From Pseudolabrys sp963742345 (lineage in GTDB: Bacteria > Pseudomonadota > Alphaproteobacteria > Rhizobiales > Xanthobacteraceae), in the NCBI GenBank assembly GCA_963742345.1, contig CAVULO010000015.1:310001-374000 (forward strand): 64,000 nucleotides of DNA. Reading direction: 5' to 3'. Below the pieces are notes generated by a model. That model was given only the letters and a program-made list of their open reading frames with translations. It made no database searches and was not told where the DNA came from. This document shows positions 31,773 through 42,417 of this stretch, piece by piece. The position numbers were made by a program, and so were the translations under genes. How positions within the stretch are numbered: the first letter of the stretch is position 1; each line of letters starts with the position of its first letter.

Positions 31773-34700
31773 GGTCCCCGGCCAAGCGAAAGGCGTCCCG
31801 TAAACCGTCTGGCGGTAAATCTGTCGTCGGCGTCGGTAACCGAGGCACGACACTCGCCAACCGGATCTCGCGTGCGCCACGGCTAGCCGACACTAAGGCG
31901 GCGCGTGCTCGCGTTGCTGACTGGCTTACCGGACTGGGGTCAGCGGGTGCAAAACCGCTCAGGGCACTCTTTGCCAAAAATCCAACCCTCAGCGCACTAT
32001 TAGAAGGTCTTGCCGATAGTTCGCCCTACCTATGGGAATTGGCGAGCTGCGAGCCGAAACGGCTCCTGCGGTTACTCCGGGCCGACCCGGATCAGCACCT
32101 CGTCGCTCTATTAAGGGACCACGGCCGGAACGTCGCGTCGGGCAAGGACGAAATTGAGGCGATGCGATTGCTGCGCCGGATGAAAGGCGAGGCAGCTCTG
32201 CTCATTGCGCTCGCCGACATCGGGGGTGTTTGGCCGGTGATGCGCGCAGCACGCGCGCTCACCGATCTTGCCGATAAGGCAGTGGATGCCGCCACTCGCT
32301 TCGTCCTGACGGAAGCTGCGCGCGCCGGGCGCCTGCTGCCCGAAGACAAATCACAACCACAAACCGGCAGCGGTTATATCGTATTGGCCATGGGTAAGAT
32401 GGGGGCGTTCGAGCTCAATTACTCGAGCGATATAGATCTTATCGTGTTGTATGACCGGTCAGCCCCTGCGCTGCCAAATGATGCCGAGCCTTCGACTTTT
32501 TTCGTTCGACTGACCCAGCGCCTGGTGAAGCTGCTACAGGAACGTACCGCTGACGGTTACGTGTTCCGGACTGACTTGCGCCTGCGACCCGATCCGGCCT
32601 CGACCGCGATCGCGATATCCACCGCGGCTGCAACCTCTTACTACGAAAGCGTCGGACAGAACTGGGAGCGCGCGGCCATGATCAAAGCGCGCGCCTGCGC
32701 TGGTGATATTGCGGCTGGCGAAAAGTTCCTCAGCGAACTCGCGCCCTTCGTATGGCGGAAATATCTCGACTTCGCAGCGGTCGCAGACGTGCACGCGATG
32801 AAGCGACAGATCAACATTTATCGCGGGCACGGTGAGATCGCGGTCGAGGGCCACAATGTCAAGCTTGGGCGCGGCGGTATCCGTGAAATCGAATTCTTTG
32901 TACAGACGCAGCAGCTGATTGCGGGCGGGCGCAATCCGGGCCTGCGCGATCGCGACACACTCACCACGCTTGACAAGCTGTGCGATGACAAGTGGATCGA
33001 CGAGGCAGCGCGTGACGCTATGAAGGAAGCCTATTGCTTTCTTCGGATGGTCGAGCACCGCCTGCAGATGGTGAACGACGAGCAAACGCAAACTTTGCCT
33101 GCTGGACGTCCGGAGCTGGAGCGCTTTGCCCGCTTTCTAGGCTTCGCTAACCGCGATGCCTTTGCCAAAGTGCTGCTCGGGCATCTCAACAAGGTGCAAC
33201 ATTATTACGCGCGTCTGTTTGAAAAGCATCCGGAAGTCGATCGGCCTGTGCTGGCATTTCCGCCCGATGCCGATGATCACAAAACGCTCGATCGACTTTC
33301 AGAGCTGGGATTTCATGCCCCGCTGGAGGCCTCCAGCATCGTTCGTCACTGGCTGAGCGGCCATCATCGCTCGCTCAAAAGCGAGGCAGGGCGTAGTCAT
33401 CTCGAGGCGCTTTTGCCTGCGTTGCTGGAAGATCTAGCGCGCACGGACAATCCCAATGCAACACTGGTGCTCTTCGACCATTTCCTCGCTAACCTGCATG
33501 GCCCTGCGAGACTATTGTCGCTGTTGCGGCAAAATCCCGAACTCATCACGCTGATCGTTTTGGTCCTCGGAATTGCGCCGCGGTTGGGCGATACGCTGGC
33601 GCGCCATCCACAGGTTATGGATGCCCTGGTCGACCCGAGCTTTTTTGGAGCCTTGCCCGATGAGGCCGAGCTCGGGCGGCGGTTTGATATGGCGCTGGCG
33701 CAGTCACGCTATGACGAAGATCTGCTCGAACGTATCCGTATGTTCGGCCTGGAATATATGTTCCTGATCGGCGTACGAATCCTGGCCGGAACGGTCACCG
33801 CGCGCCAGGCGGGCGAAGCGTTTGCTCGGCTTGCTGACGCAGTGATACGCGCCGTGCATCGTGCGATCGCAGATAATTTTGCGACAACATATGGTCACAT
33901 GGGCGGTGAGGAAGCTGCGGTGGTGGCCATGGGCAAGCTCGGCGGATACGAGATGACGGCCACCTCGGATCTCGATCTGATCTTGATTTACGATTTTGAC
34001 GAACAAGCGCCCGAGTCGAACGGGACGCGGCCGCTGCACGGCACGCAATATTTCGCCAGGCTGACCCAGAGGCTGATCAACGCGCTGACCGCGCAGACCA
34101 ACTACGGGGCGCTCTACCAGGTCGACATGCGATTGCGGCCGTCAGGGCGTGCCGGGCCCTTGGCAACACGACTCGACGGCTTTGCTGCATACCAAGAGAC
34201 TGAGGCCTGGACCTGGGAACACATGGCGCTGACCCGCGCGCGGGTTGTCTCTGCTTCGCCTGCATTCAAGCTACGGATACAGCGTGTCATCCAGGACATC
34301 TTGCGGCGGCCGCGCGACCCAGAAATGACCGCCGGTGACGTGGTGGAGATGCGCGGGGCCATAGCCAAGGAAAAAGGAGATCGCGAACGCTGGGATCTCA
34401 AATATGTGGCCGGCGGACTGATCGATATCGAATTTATCGCGCAATATTTACAGCTCATTCACGCCCATCAATTGCCCGATATTCTTGATACTTCAACCGC
34501 ACGCGTCCTTGATAAGGCATGGGCACTGCGCGTGTTGGCGGTGGAGGACGCGGAGATCCTTCGTCCGGCCGTACAGCTCTATCACAACCTCACGCAGATC
34601 CTGCGTCTGTGCCTGCCGGGCGCATTCGATCCAAAAACCGCCGGTGCAGGACTTTTGCGGCTATTGGCGCGCGCAGCCGACGTTCCCGATTTCACCACAC

Positions 34701-34774
34701 TTGATGCGACGCTGCTCGATGTGCAGGCGAACGTGCGTGAGAGTTTTGTGCGAATTTTGGGCAAAGCACCTTGA
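31769..34774 (+). CDS. glnE: Glutamine synthetase adenylyltransferase/deadenylase GlnE
   Basis: 1001 residues, the usual size. Two nucleotidyltransferase domains: an N-terminal deadenylase half with LNYSSDIDLIVLYDRS and a C-terminal adenylylating half with MTATSDLDLILIYDFD, each followed by the FFVRLTQRLVKLL / YFARLTQRLINAL helix. Helical regulatory linker between them. GlnE adds or removes AMP on glutamine synthetase in response to PII and glutamine. Start overlaps the kinase stop (ATGA). Confidence 0.95.
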   Translation: MRSPAKRKASRKPSGGKSVVGVGNRGTTLANRISRAPRLADTKAARARVADWLTGLGSAGAKPLRALFAKNPTLSALLEGLADSSPYLWELASCEPKRLLRLLRADPDQHLVALLRDHGRNVASGKDEIEAMRLLRRMKGEAALLIALADIGGVWPVMRAARALTDLADKAVDAATRFVLTEAARAGRLLPEDKSQPQTGSGYIVLAMGKMGAFELNYSSDIDLIVLYDRSAPALPNDAEPSTFFVRLTQRLVKLLQERTADGYVFRTDLRLRPDPASTAIAISTAAATSYYESVGQNWERAAMIKARACAGDIAAGEKFLSELAPFVWRKYLDFAAVADVHAMKRQINIYRGHGEIAVEGHNVKLGRGGIREIEFFVQTQQLIAGGRNPGLRDRDTLTTLDKLCDDKWIDEAARDAMKEAYCFLRMVEHRLQMVNDEQTQTLPAGRPELERFARFLGFANRDAFAKVLLGHLNKVQHYYARLFEKHPEVDRPVLAFPPDADDHKTLDRLSELGFHAPLEASSIVRHWLSGHHRSLKSEAGRSHLEALLPALLEDLARTDNPNATLVLFDHFLANLHGPARLLSLLRQNPELITLIVLVLGIAPRLGDTLARHPQVMDALVDPSFFGALPDEAELGRRFDMALAQSRYDEDLLERIRMFGLEYMFLIGVRILAGTVTARQAGEAFARLADAVIRAVHRAIADNFATTYGHMGGEEAAVVAMGKLGGYEMTATSDLDLILIYDFDEQAPESNGTRPLHGTQYFARLTQRLINALTAQTNYGALYQVDMRLRPSGRAGPLATRLDGFAAYQETEAWTWEHMALTRARVVSASPAFKLRIQRVIQDILRRPRDPEMTAGDVVEMRGAIAKEKGDRERWDLKYVAGGLIDIEFIAQYLQLIHAHQLPDILDTSTARVLDKAWALRVLAVEDAEILRPAVQLYHNLTQILRLCLPGAFDPKTAGAGLLRLLARAADVPDFTTLDATLLDVQANVRESFVRILGKAP

Positions 34775-34780
34775 CGACAG

Positions 34781-37075
34781 TCAGGCCGCTTCTTCCTTTG
34801 GCAGGAGGCACTGGGGCTCCAATGGCAACCGAACCACCACCAGCGTGCCCTTGCCGAGCGTTGAGCGGATGCGCATGCGTCCGCCATGCAGTTCGACCAG
34901 CGATTTTGAAATTGCGAGTCCGAGCCCGGACCCCTGATGGCTCTTTGTAAGTTGGCTTTCCACCTGCTCAAACGGCCGGCCTAGTCGAGTCAGGGCGTCT
35001 TTGGCGATGCCGATGCCAGTGTCGGCGATGGCGAGCGTGATGCAATGGTCGCTAGCTCGTCCGCGCACTGTGACACGGCCGCCACCAGGCGTAAACTTTA
35101 CCGCATTGGAAAGCAGGTTGAGTGCGACTTGTTTGAGCGCACGGCGGTCGGCCCTCAGCTTAAGTTCAGGCGATATGCGAGCCGTCAATTGCAACTGCTT
35201 GTCCTGCGCACGTGCCGCAACAACACGCATGGCCTCGTTGAGCAGCGTATCGAGACTGAGATCCTCGAAATCAAGCCGGATGCGACCGGCCTCGATCTTC
35301 GACATGTCGAGAATATCGTTGATGACCTCAAGGAGATATTGGCCGCTTCCTCGGATATCGCTGCAATATTCATGATATTTTTCGGCACCAAGGGGGCCGA
35401 ACATTCCGGATTCCATAATCTCGGAAAAGCCGATGATGGCATTGAGGGGCGTGCGCAGTTCGTGACTTATATTGGCGAGGAATTTCGATTTCGCCTGGTT
35501 GGCTTCCTCGGCACGGGTTTTTTCTTCGGCATACTTCTCGGCGAGTTCTGCCGTGCGTTGCTGCGATGTGCGTAAATCGGCAACCGTTGCCATAAGCCGT
35601 TTTTCGCTGTGGACTAGTTTTTCCTCGTGAGTTTTGAGCGCGGTTATGTCAGTGCCAACCGAGACATAGCCGCCATCTTTGGTACGCCGCTCGCTGATGT
35701 GCAGCCAACGGCCATCCTCGAGTTGCGCTTCGAAAGTGCGCGCTCCGGGTATGCTTGGGCCGTTGGTAAGAACCTTGTTCCGTACAACGGGCTTGCTACC
35801 CGCCGCGACTAACGACTCGTAAGACGCCCCTACAGTGATTGCTTCGTCGGGCAGATGGTGAAGTTCTTGAAAGTTTGAATTGCAGAGCACAAGGCGATTA
35901 TCGGCATCCCACAACACGAATGCTTCAGGTATCGTCTCGATGGCATCGCGCAGCCGCATGTCGGCGGCGACAGTTTTCTCCACAAGATTTTTCTGTTCGG
36001 TAATGTCGACGGCGATGCCGATCAGATGGAGACCGGGCTCGCCAGGTTGACGTACCAGCTCGCAGCGCGCGCGTAGCCATACCCAGTGACCGGCGGCGTG
36101 ACGCATGCGGAAGGCGTGATCTATTGTGGTTGCTGTTGCATCGGCCAGTTCAGCCGCGAGCTCGTAAAGCCGTACGTCATCAGGATGGACCAGTCCGTTC
36201 ACATCCCCGAATGACAACAGGTCGTCCTTGGTGTCGAGGCCAAGAATTTCGAACATTGATTGGGACCAGAAGATCCGGCCGCGTGCGAGGTCCCAGTCCC
36301 ACAATCCGCAGCGGCCGCGGTTGAGCGCAGTATCGATGCGGCTGCGGACCGTTTCATAGATCAGGTCCGCTTCCCGCGCCCGTGTCGCCTGCCAATGGAA
36401 GGCAAAGCCGAGAATGAGGACGACAAAGCCGGTCGTAGCCGACAAAGTAACAGTGAGCGTCGTGAGCGAGCGCCAGCTAGCAAGGGCCGCTTCCCGCGAC
36501 TGAACCACCGCAATCTGGCCGAAGGGGACGCCGAGCATGCGTACAGTCGCCAACGCTCGCGTGTCGTCGGGCAGGGTAATTTCCATGACGCCTGCACCGG
36601 CGCCGAAGGTCGTCAGGGGTTGCGTCGGCCCCAGCAGGTCGATTAGCCGGCGGCCGATTGCTCCATCGGTGGCTGGCCTTGCGGCCGTGACGACGCCGTC
36701 GGCATTGGTCAGGAGGTAGCGCCGTCCAGCGGCCATCGCCCAGGATGGCAGCACGCGCGCGAGCACAAGCTGCGGTTGCTCCACCGCATCGGCAGACTGC
36801 TTAAGCGGATGTTGCAGACGTTCGGCAGCGAGGTCGGCGACTGCCTCAAGCGAAACGGCGTCATTGGTAAGGGTTTGCCGGCGGTGGTCGAGCACCTGCA
36901 CGAGCGCGCCGACGCAGATAGTGGCAAGAAACGCGATGATCAGCACCGGGACGGCGCGGCGCAGCAGGGGCTCGGCGTTCAACAGCCGCCGATACGCCGG
37001 TTTGGCGATCGATTGCGCGAGGCCCTTGATAGAATCGGGATGTGCAGACGCACTCGCCACACCGGCGCGCGCCAT
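34781..37075 (-). CDS. PAS-domain sensor histidine kinase, PleC-like
   Basis: 764 residues. TM1 near residue 45 (VPVLIIAFLATICVGALVQV), a ~150-residue periplasmic domain, TM2 near 205 (GFVVLILGFAFHWQ), two PAS domains (~245-360, ~375-490), a coiled linker, HisKA with ISHELRTPLNAIIGFSEIM, and HATPase (NLLSNAVKF, DTGIGIA, GSGLGLAIS). The FSEIMESGMFGPLG kinase core matches the PleC/DivJ group that sets cell polarity in Rhizobiales; membership in that group is inference. Convergent with glnE, six bases apart. Confidence 0.85.
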   Translation of the reverse strand: MARAGVASASAHPDSIKGLAQSIAKPAYRRLLNAEPLLRRAVPVLIIAFLATICVGALVQVLDHRRQTLTNDAVSLEAVADLAAERLQHPLKQSADAVEQPQLVLARVLPSWAMAAGRRYLLTNADGVVTAARPATDGAIGRRLIDLLGPTQPLTTFGAGAGVMEITLPDDTRALATVRMLGVPFGQIAVVQSREAALASWRSLTTLTVTLSATTGFVVLILGFAFHWQATRAREADLIYETVRSRIDTALNRGRCGLWDWDLARGRIFWSQSMFEILGLDTKDDLLSFGDVNGLVHPDDVRLYELAAELADATATTIDHAFRMRHAAGHWVWLRARCELVRQPGEPGLHLIGIAVDITEQKNLVEKTVAADMRLRDAIETIPEAFVLWDADNRLVLCNSNFQELHHLPDEAITVGASYESLVAAGSKPVVRNKVLTNGPSIPGARTFEAQLEDGRWLHISERRTKDGGYVSVGTDITALKTHEEKLVHSEKRLMATVADLRTSQQRTAELAEKYAEEKTRAEEANQAKSKFLANISHELRTPLNAIIGFSEIMESGMFGPLGAEKYHEYCSDIRGSGQYLLEVINDILDMSKIEAGRIRLDFEDLSLDTLLNEAMRVVAARAQDKQLQLTARISPELKLRADRRALKQVALNLLSNAVKFTPGGGRVTVRGRASDHCITLAIADTGIGIAKDALTRLGRPFEQVESQLTKSHQGSGLGLAISKSLVELHGGRMRIRSTLGKGTLVVVRLPLEPQCLLPKEEAA

Positions 37076-37261
37076 AGAAGGCCTCCGTTCGGAATTTCCC
37101 CTGCCAACATCGAGACGGAAGGATGTGCCGCATCGCTTTCCGAATCACTTGTCGATTGGAATCGATGGGCGCTGATTTGTCGAGAGTCAGAAGAGTCAAA
37201 TATTTAAAAAATGTTACCCACGGATGGTTTGCAACCAAATGGCGCCGGTTGCTGCCGTCTT

Positions 37262-39907
37262 TCAAGGCGCGGCCAGTGCGCGTTCGACGATGTCGGCCAA
37301 ATCGCGGGAAAGGCCGCGCACCGCCCTGATGCGCTTAAGGGCGGCTTCCGCCTTCGCGCGGCGGCCGCTTTCGAGCATGCGCCAGGTGCGAAAGGCGGTG
37401 GCGAGCCGTGCCGAAATTTGCGGATTTTTCGGGTCGAGGGCGAGAACGGTTTCGGCAACGAAATCGTAGCCGAGGCCGTCAGCTCGATTGAATTGGGTGG
37501 GATTGCCTTGCGCGAATGTGCCGATCAACGCGCGTACACGGTTCGGATTAGCGAGCGAAAACGCGGGGTGAGCTGTGAGACCGCGCACGTTTTCGAGCGT
37601 ATCTGGCTGCGGGATTGTGGCCTGCAGCGAAAACCATTTGTCCACCACCAGCGCGTCCGAAGCATAGCGCGTGTAGAAATCGGAGAGAGCATGCCGGCGC
37701 TCGGGTACATCGTGCAGCGATAGAGTCGCGAGCGCGGCCATGCGGTCGGTCATGTTGTCGGCTATCTCGTATTGCCGAAACGCGCGGGCAATCCCTGCAG
37801 GTTTTCCCGTTGCCGCAAGCAGATCAATCGCGACATTCCGCAAGGCCCGGCGCCCGGCGCTCTTGGCGTCAGGCGAATATCCGCCGGAGAAGTCCATTCG
37901 GTCGTAAAGCGCGGCAAGTGCCGGACCGAGCTGTTCGCCGATCGCAGCACGTAACCCGGCGCGGGTGCGAAAGATCGCGTCGGGATCGATGTCGTGGCCG
38001 AGCTCGCGCGCGATATCGCCTTCGCCGGGTGGGACCAATGAAAGCGCAATGAAAGCGGGCTCCAGCATAGCGTCCTTAAGAATGGCGGCCAGCGCCTGCA
38101 TCAGCTTGTCGTCGCTGCGCAGCGGCCGGTGTGCACGCGCGGCTGCCATATTGTCGATGAGCAGGCGCATCGAGATCGTTTGGAGCGCCTGCCAACGATT
38201 AAAGGCGTCACTATCGTGCGCGGCGAGAAAGGCGAGGTCGTTGGCGTTGAGATCGGTGATGAGCTTGATCGGCGCCGAGAAACCGCGATTGATCGAAATG
38301 ACAGGGCGCTCAGCGACATCGGCAAATTCAAACGTTGCTGTCTGCCCAGTCAGGACCACAATCCCTTCCGCGATCGACTTACCGGTCGATAGCTTGAGCG
38401 GCAGGTCGCGTCCATCCTGGCCGACGAGACCGAGCGCCAGCGGGATGACCATCGGCTCCTTGATTGCCTGCCCCGGCGTCGGCGGCACGATTTGACTGCA
38501 TTCAAGCGTATAGGTCCTGCGCGCCGAATCGAAATTGCCATGAACCGTGACCTCCGGCGTTCCGGCCTGACTGTACCAGCGCAGGAACTGCGTCAGATCG
38601 CGTTCGCTGGCGTCAGCAAAGCATTGAATAAATTGCTCGATAGTCGCCGCTTCGCCGTCGTGGCGCGCGAAATAAAGATCCATGCCGGCCCGGAATTTGT
38701 CGCGGCCGATCAATGTCTGCACCATCCGAACCAGTTCGGCACCTTTTTCGTATATGGTGGTCGTGTAAAAGTTATTGATTTCCTTGTAGCTCTCTGGCCG
38801 AACCGAATGCGCCAAAGGGCCCGCATCTTCGATGAACTGCGTCGCGCGAAGACCGCGCACATCAACGATTCGCTTCACCGACCGCGATCGCATGTCGGAA
38901 GAAAATTCTTGGTCACGAAAAACAGTGAGGCCTTCTTTCAGACAAAGCTGAAACCAATCGCGGCAGGTGATGCGGTTGCCAGTCCAGTTGTGGAAATATT
39001 CATGGGCGATTATGGCTTCGATGTGCGCAAAATCGGAGTCGGTTGCAGTGTCAGAACTTGCCAGCACGTATTTGTCGTTGAAGACGTTGAGGCCCTTGTT
39101 TTCCATGGCACCCATGTTGAAGTCGGAGACCGCAACGATCATGAAAATATCGAGGTCGTATTCGCGGCCGAAAGCCTCCTCATCCCAGCGCATTGAGCGT
39201 TTGAGCGAATCCATCGCATAGGCGCAGCGATCCTGCTTGCCGTGCTCGACATAGATTCGCAGCGTCACATTGCGGCCAGACATGGTGACGAAATGGTCCT
39301 CGACGCAGGCGAGGTCACCGCCGACCAACGCAAACAGGTAGGACGGCTTGGGATGCGGGTCATGCCAGACCACGAAATGGCGGCCACCGGGGGCCTCTCC
39401 ACTTTCGACAAGGTTACCATTTGAAAGCAGCGCGGGTGCTTCCCGACTGTCGGCTTCAATACGCGTGGTGTAGACGGCCATTACGTCCGGCCTGTCGGGA
39501 AAATACGTGATACGGCGGAAACCCTCGGCCTCGCATTGTGTGCAATAGGTGCCGCTGGAGCGATAGAGTCCCGACAGCTGGGAGTTGGCGGACGGGTCAA
39601 TGACCGTTTCGATTTCCAGCGCAAACGGCCCGTTCGGGGGCTGTGGAATGGTGAGGCTTTCAGATGTCACGACATAGTTTTCCGAAGGCAGAGTAGTTCC
39701 GTCGAGCTTGAGCGACACCAGCGAGAGCCCGTCGCCGTCCAGAATCAACGGTGCGGATGCGCTGTGGGGATTCGGCTTAAGCGCGAGCGTCGCGCGGACC
39801 CTTGCCGCGGTCGCATTCAGCATGATGTCGAGCGAGACCCTATCTACCAGCCAGTCGGGCGGACGGTAGTCTTTCAAGCGGATCGGTTGGGCAATATCGG
39901 TGCGCAT
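37262..39907 (-). CDS. pepN: Aminopeptidase N (M1 family)
   Basis: 881 residues from ATG 39907. The substrate-binding GAMENKGLNVFN and the zinc site HEYFHNWTGN with downstream LKEGLTVFRDQEFS (Glu ligand) are intact. The N-terminal beta domain, thermolysin-like domain and C-terminal helical superhelix match the E. coli-type PepN length. It removes N-terminal residues from peptides in the cytosol. Upstream 20-residue extension lacks support and was not used. Confidence 0.93.
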   Translation of the reverse strand: MRTDIAQPIRLKDYRPPDWLVDRVSLDIMLNATAARVRATLALKPNPHSASAPLILDGDGLSLVSLKLDGTTLPSENYVVTSESLTIPQPPNGPFALEIETVIDPSANSQLSGLYRSSGTYCTQCEAEGFRRITYFPDRPDVMAVYTTRIEADSREAPALLSNGNLVESGEAPGGRHFVVWHDPHPKPSYLFALVGGDLACVEDHFVTMSGRNVTLRIYVEHGKQDRCAYAMDSLKRSMRWDEEAFGREYDLDIFMIVAVSDFNMGAMENKGLNVFNDKYVLASSDTATDSDFAHIEAIIAHEYFHNWTGNRITCRDWFQLCLKEGLTVFRDQEFSSDMRSRSVKRIVDVRGLRATQFIEDAGPLAHSVRPESYKEINNFYTTTIYEKGAELVRMVQTLIGRDKFRAGMDLYFARHDGEAATIEQFIQCFADASERDLTQFLRWYSQAGTPEVTVHGNFDSARRTYTLECSQIVPPTPGQAIKEPMVIPLALGLVGQDGRDLPLKLSTGKSIAEGIVVLTGQTATFEFADVAERPVISINRGFSAPIKLITDLNANDLAFLAAHDSDAFNRWQALQTISMRLLIDNMAAARAHRPLRSDDKLMQALAAILKDAMLEPAFIALSLVPPGEGDIARELGHDIDPDAIFRTRAGLRAAIGEQLGPALAALYDRMDFSGGYSPDAKSAGRRALRNVAIDLLAATGKPAGIARAFRQYEIADNMTDRMAALATLSLHDVPERRHALSDFYTRYASDALVVDKWFSLQATIPQPDTLENVRGLTAHPAFSLANPNRVRALIGTFAQGNPTQFNRADGLGYDFVAETVLALDPKNPQISARLATAFRTWRMLESGRRAKAEAALKRIRAVRGLSRDLADIVERALAAP

Positions 39908-39992
39908 GGCTTTTGATCTAGGATGTCCGGACGGCAATTGAAAGAAAGAATGATGCAGACCATGCATGCCATGGTGCTCGATCGGGCGCGTG

Positions 39993-41363
39993 CTACCGTA
40001 TCGGTTCGGCGTGGCCGATGACGCGTTTGATCGACGGTGATTGTTGCTTAAGTGCGCGTTCTAGCGCGTCGACATTTTCGTGCACGCTCTGCACGCTCAA
40101 TTGCGGATCGATCCGGCAGTGGAAGTTGACGATCTCGCCCTCATCGGTCTCGCGCACGCGCACATCGTGTACATCGCGGACGCTGTGGCTTTTGGCCGCT
40201 AGCTCGGACAGTACAGCGGCAACCGCGTTGACCCGCTCGGGCGGCGCCTCGCGGCCAGAAGCATCCTGCGGCTGAAGCGGCTCAATGTGTGTCTCTACCT
40301 CGACGTCGGGGCCGAGTTCCGCGGCGATCGCGTCTTCCAACCCGTCCGCCATCTCATGGGCGACACGCAGCGAAAGCTTTCCGTTTACCTCGAGGTCGAG
40401 CGACACCGCCAGCTTATCCCCAAGTTCATGGACCGTGACATGGTGGACCGCGAGCGCGCGATTGCGCGCAATTACCATGACACGATCGAGTACAGTCTCA
40501 TTATTGAGCGCGACCGGGTCGGTGGTAACCACAGGCTCGGCGCCCGGTATCTGTTTGCGGATCGCAGCGGCGACGTCATCTTTGAGTGCGCTCACTCTAT
40601 CGAGTGGCAGCGTACGGCTGACCGCTACGCCTAGGTCGATGAACGTCTTCTCGCCAACGGCGCGCGCGCGCACCTGTTCGACCCGGACCACTCCCGGTAT
40701 GCGCGCCGCAATAGCGGTGATTTTTTCCGCTGCTCCGGGCGGTGCAGCGTCGGTAAGGGCATCGATGGTGCGTTTGCCAAGTCGCCAGCCGGCGACGCAA
40801 ACCAGAACCGCCACGATCAGTGCTGCCGCCGTATCCGCCCATGCCAGACCGTAACGCACGCCGGCAAGACCAATCAGTACGGCCAAGGAAGACCACAGGT
40901 CTGATGAAAAATGCAGCGCGTCGGCCTCGAGCGCGTGGCTTGAGGTTTTTTCGGCGGTGTGCGACAGCGCTCGGGCACGGAAGAAGTCGACGACAATCGA
41001 TACTATGATCACGCCGAAAGCCCACACGGTCGCCTCGACGACGTGGCCTTCGTGTTCGACCAGGCGCTTGACGGCTTCCCAGATCACTACACCGGACAGC
41101 AGGAATAGCAGCGCCGTTTCGGCGAGCGCCGAGACCGCTTCCACTTTGCCATGTCCGTAATGATGCTCCGCGTCAGCTGGCTTTCCGGAAATACGCACGG
41201 CGATATAGGTCATTACTGTGGCGCCGAGGTCGATCAGCGAATGGCCGGCTTCCGAAAGGATCGCCAAGGAACCCGTGGCAAAGCCGACAAGTGCCTTGGC
41301 GACGGTCAATCCAGCCGAAGCTGCGATCGAGGATAGAGCAACCTGTTCTTTTTCGGTCTGCAT
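39993..41363 (-). CDS. Cation diffusion facilitator family transporter
   Basis: 456 residues from ATG 41363 (MQTEKEQVALSSIAASAG). Six TM helices with metal-site motifs SEAGHSLIDLG (TM2) and ALHFSSDLWSS (TM5). The C-terminal cytoplasmic region is longer than usual and appears to contain two ferredoxin-like metal-sensing segments (EQVRARAVGEKTFIDLGVAV and VRDVHDVRVRETDEGEIVNF). CDF proteins export Zn2+, Fe2+, Mn2+ or Co2+ by proton exchange; the metal is not predictable here. 58 bases separate it from the oxidoreductase gene upstream. Confidence 0.9.
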   Translation of the reverse strand: MQTEKEQVALSSIAASAGLTVAKALVGFATGSLAILSEAGHSLIDLGATVMTYIAVRISGKPADAEHHYGHGKVEAVSALAETALLFLLSGVVIWEAVKRLVEHEGHVVEATVWAFGVIIVSIVVDFFRARALSHTAEKTSSHALEADALHFSSDLWSSLAVLIGLAGVRYGLAWADTAAALIVAVLVCVAGWRLGKRTIDALTDAAPPGAAEKITAIAARIPGVVRVEQVRARAVGEKTFIDLGVAVSRTLPLDRVSALKDDVAAAIRKQIPGAEPVVTTDPVALNNETVLDRVMVIARNRALAVHHVTVHELGDKLAVSLDLEVNGKLSLRVAHEMADGLEDAIAAELGPDVEVETHIEPLQPQDASGREAPPERVNAVAAVLSELAAKSHSVRDVHDVRVRETDEGEIVNFHCRIDPQLSVQSVHENVDALERALKQQSPSIKRVIGHAEPIR

Positions 41364-41421
41364 GCGGCGCCGGTCTAGCCCAAACTGCGGCATATTTCGA
41401 GAACGGTCGGGTATCTGGCCC

Positions 41422-42417
41422 TCACAGTGTAATCGGCTTTCCGCCCGCCGCCGCCGAACGGGTGACCGCGTCGAGAATGCGGATATTGGCAAGCAATTGC
41501 CCGGTCGTGAAACGATACGGCGCACGGCCCTCGATCGCATCGGCCCACGCCTCGAAATTCATGCGGACGGTATTGGTATGCTCGTAGCTCCGCGTCTTCC
41601 GGGCGCCGTCTGGCCCGCAATGCACGAAACTCGAAGCGACACCCTTGTCGACGTTGCCGCCTTCCTGAATCTCAACCCAGCCCTGATCACAAATGAGCGT
41701 AAAGCGCCCATAGAATGGCGGCGTAGATAGACAAGTGATACGTCCGCGTAGGCCATTTTCGAAATCAATCTCCGCGCTGACAAAATCCTCCGACGGCGCC
41801 TGAAAAATCTGCGACGCCGTGCGGGCTGAAACCCGGATTGGTTTCCCGCCAAATGAAACGAACATATCGCCGAGATGAATCCCGAGCGCGGTCCAGGCGC
41901 CGGCCGGCGCGTGGCGAGGATCGCGCCGCCAGTTCGAAGGGTCCATTTTACGAAAATTATTGTGGCTGACGTTAGCGTCCATGTGTAACACGCGCCCCAG
42001 TGCGCCGCTCTCAAACAGGCGTCGCATCTCCTCCATCGCGGGCTCATAGCGCCTTTCGTGGCCGATGCCGAGCACGCCACCGGCTTTGGCACAAGCCGAC
42101 AAAATTCGTTCGGCGCTGGCGGCGGTGAGGGCGAGCGGCTTCTCGCAAAAGACCTGTTTGCCGGCGACGAATGCCGCGACAGCCATCTCCTCATGGAGCA
42201 AGTGAGGGGTTACGACGGCAATAGCATCGATATCAGGGCGGCTAAGCAAGGCCTTGTAGTCGTCCGTCAAGTCAAACTTGTGAACGGCGGCGAACGGCGC
42301 CGCCATCTTGGTGTCGATATCGCATCCGGCAACGACCTCAAAACGCTGGCTATCGGAGAGGCAGGTCACGATTTGTTTGCCCCACCAGCCAAGACCGATA
42401 ATGCCGATCCGGATCAT
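41422..42417 (-). CDS. Gfo/Idh/MocA-family oxidoreductase
   Basis: 331 residues. N-terminal Rossmann fold (IGIIGLGWWGKQIVTCL), the NAD(P)-contacting CEKPLA motif with catalytic-region Lys (KQVFCEKPLALT), and the C-terminal beta domain (ENGLRGRITCLSTPPFYGRF). Family members oxidise or reduce sugar-like or cyclitol substrates. Its ATG overlaps the stop of the E2-like acyltransferase gene (ATGA), so it belongs to the ligase-ACP-acyltransferase operon and may tailor the acylated product. Confidence 0.88.
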   Translation of the reverse strand: MIRIGIIGLGWWGKQIVTCLSDSQRFEVVAGCDIDTKMAAPFAAVHKFDLTDDYKALLSRPDIDAIAVVTPHLLHEEMAVAAFVAGKQVFCEKPLALTAASAERILSACAKAGGVLGIGHERRYEPAMEEMRRLFESGALGRVLHMDANVSHNNFRKMDPSNWRRDPRHAPAGAWTALGIHLGDMFVSFGGKPIRVSARTASQIFQAPSEDFVSAEIDFENGLRGRITCLSTPPFYGRFTLICDQGWVEIQEGGNVDKGVASSFVHCGPDGARKTRSYEHTNTVRMNFEAWADAIEGRAPYRFTTGQLLANIRILDAVTRSAAAGGKPITL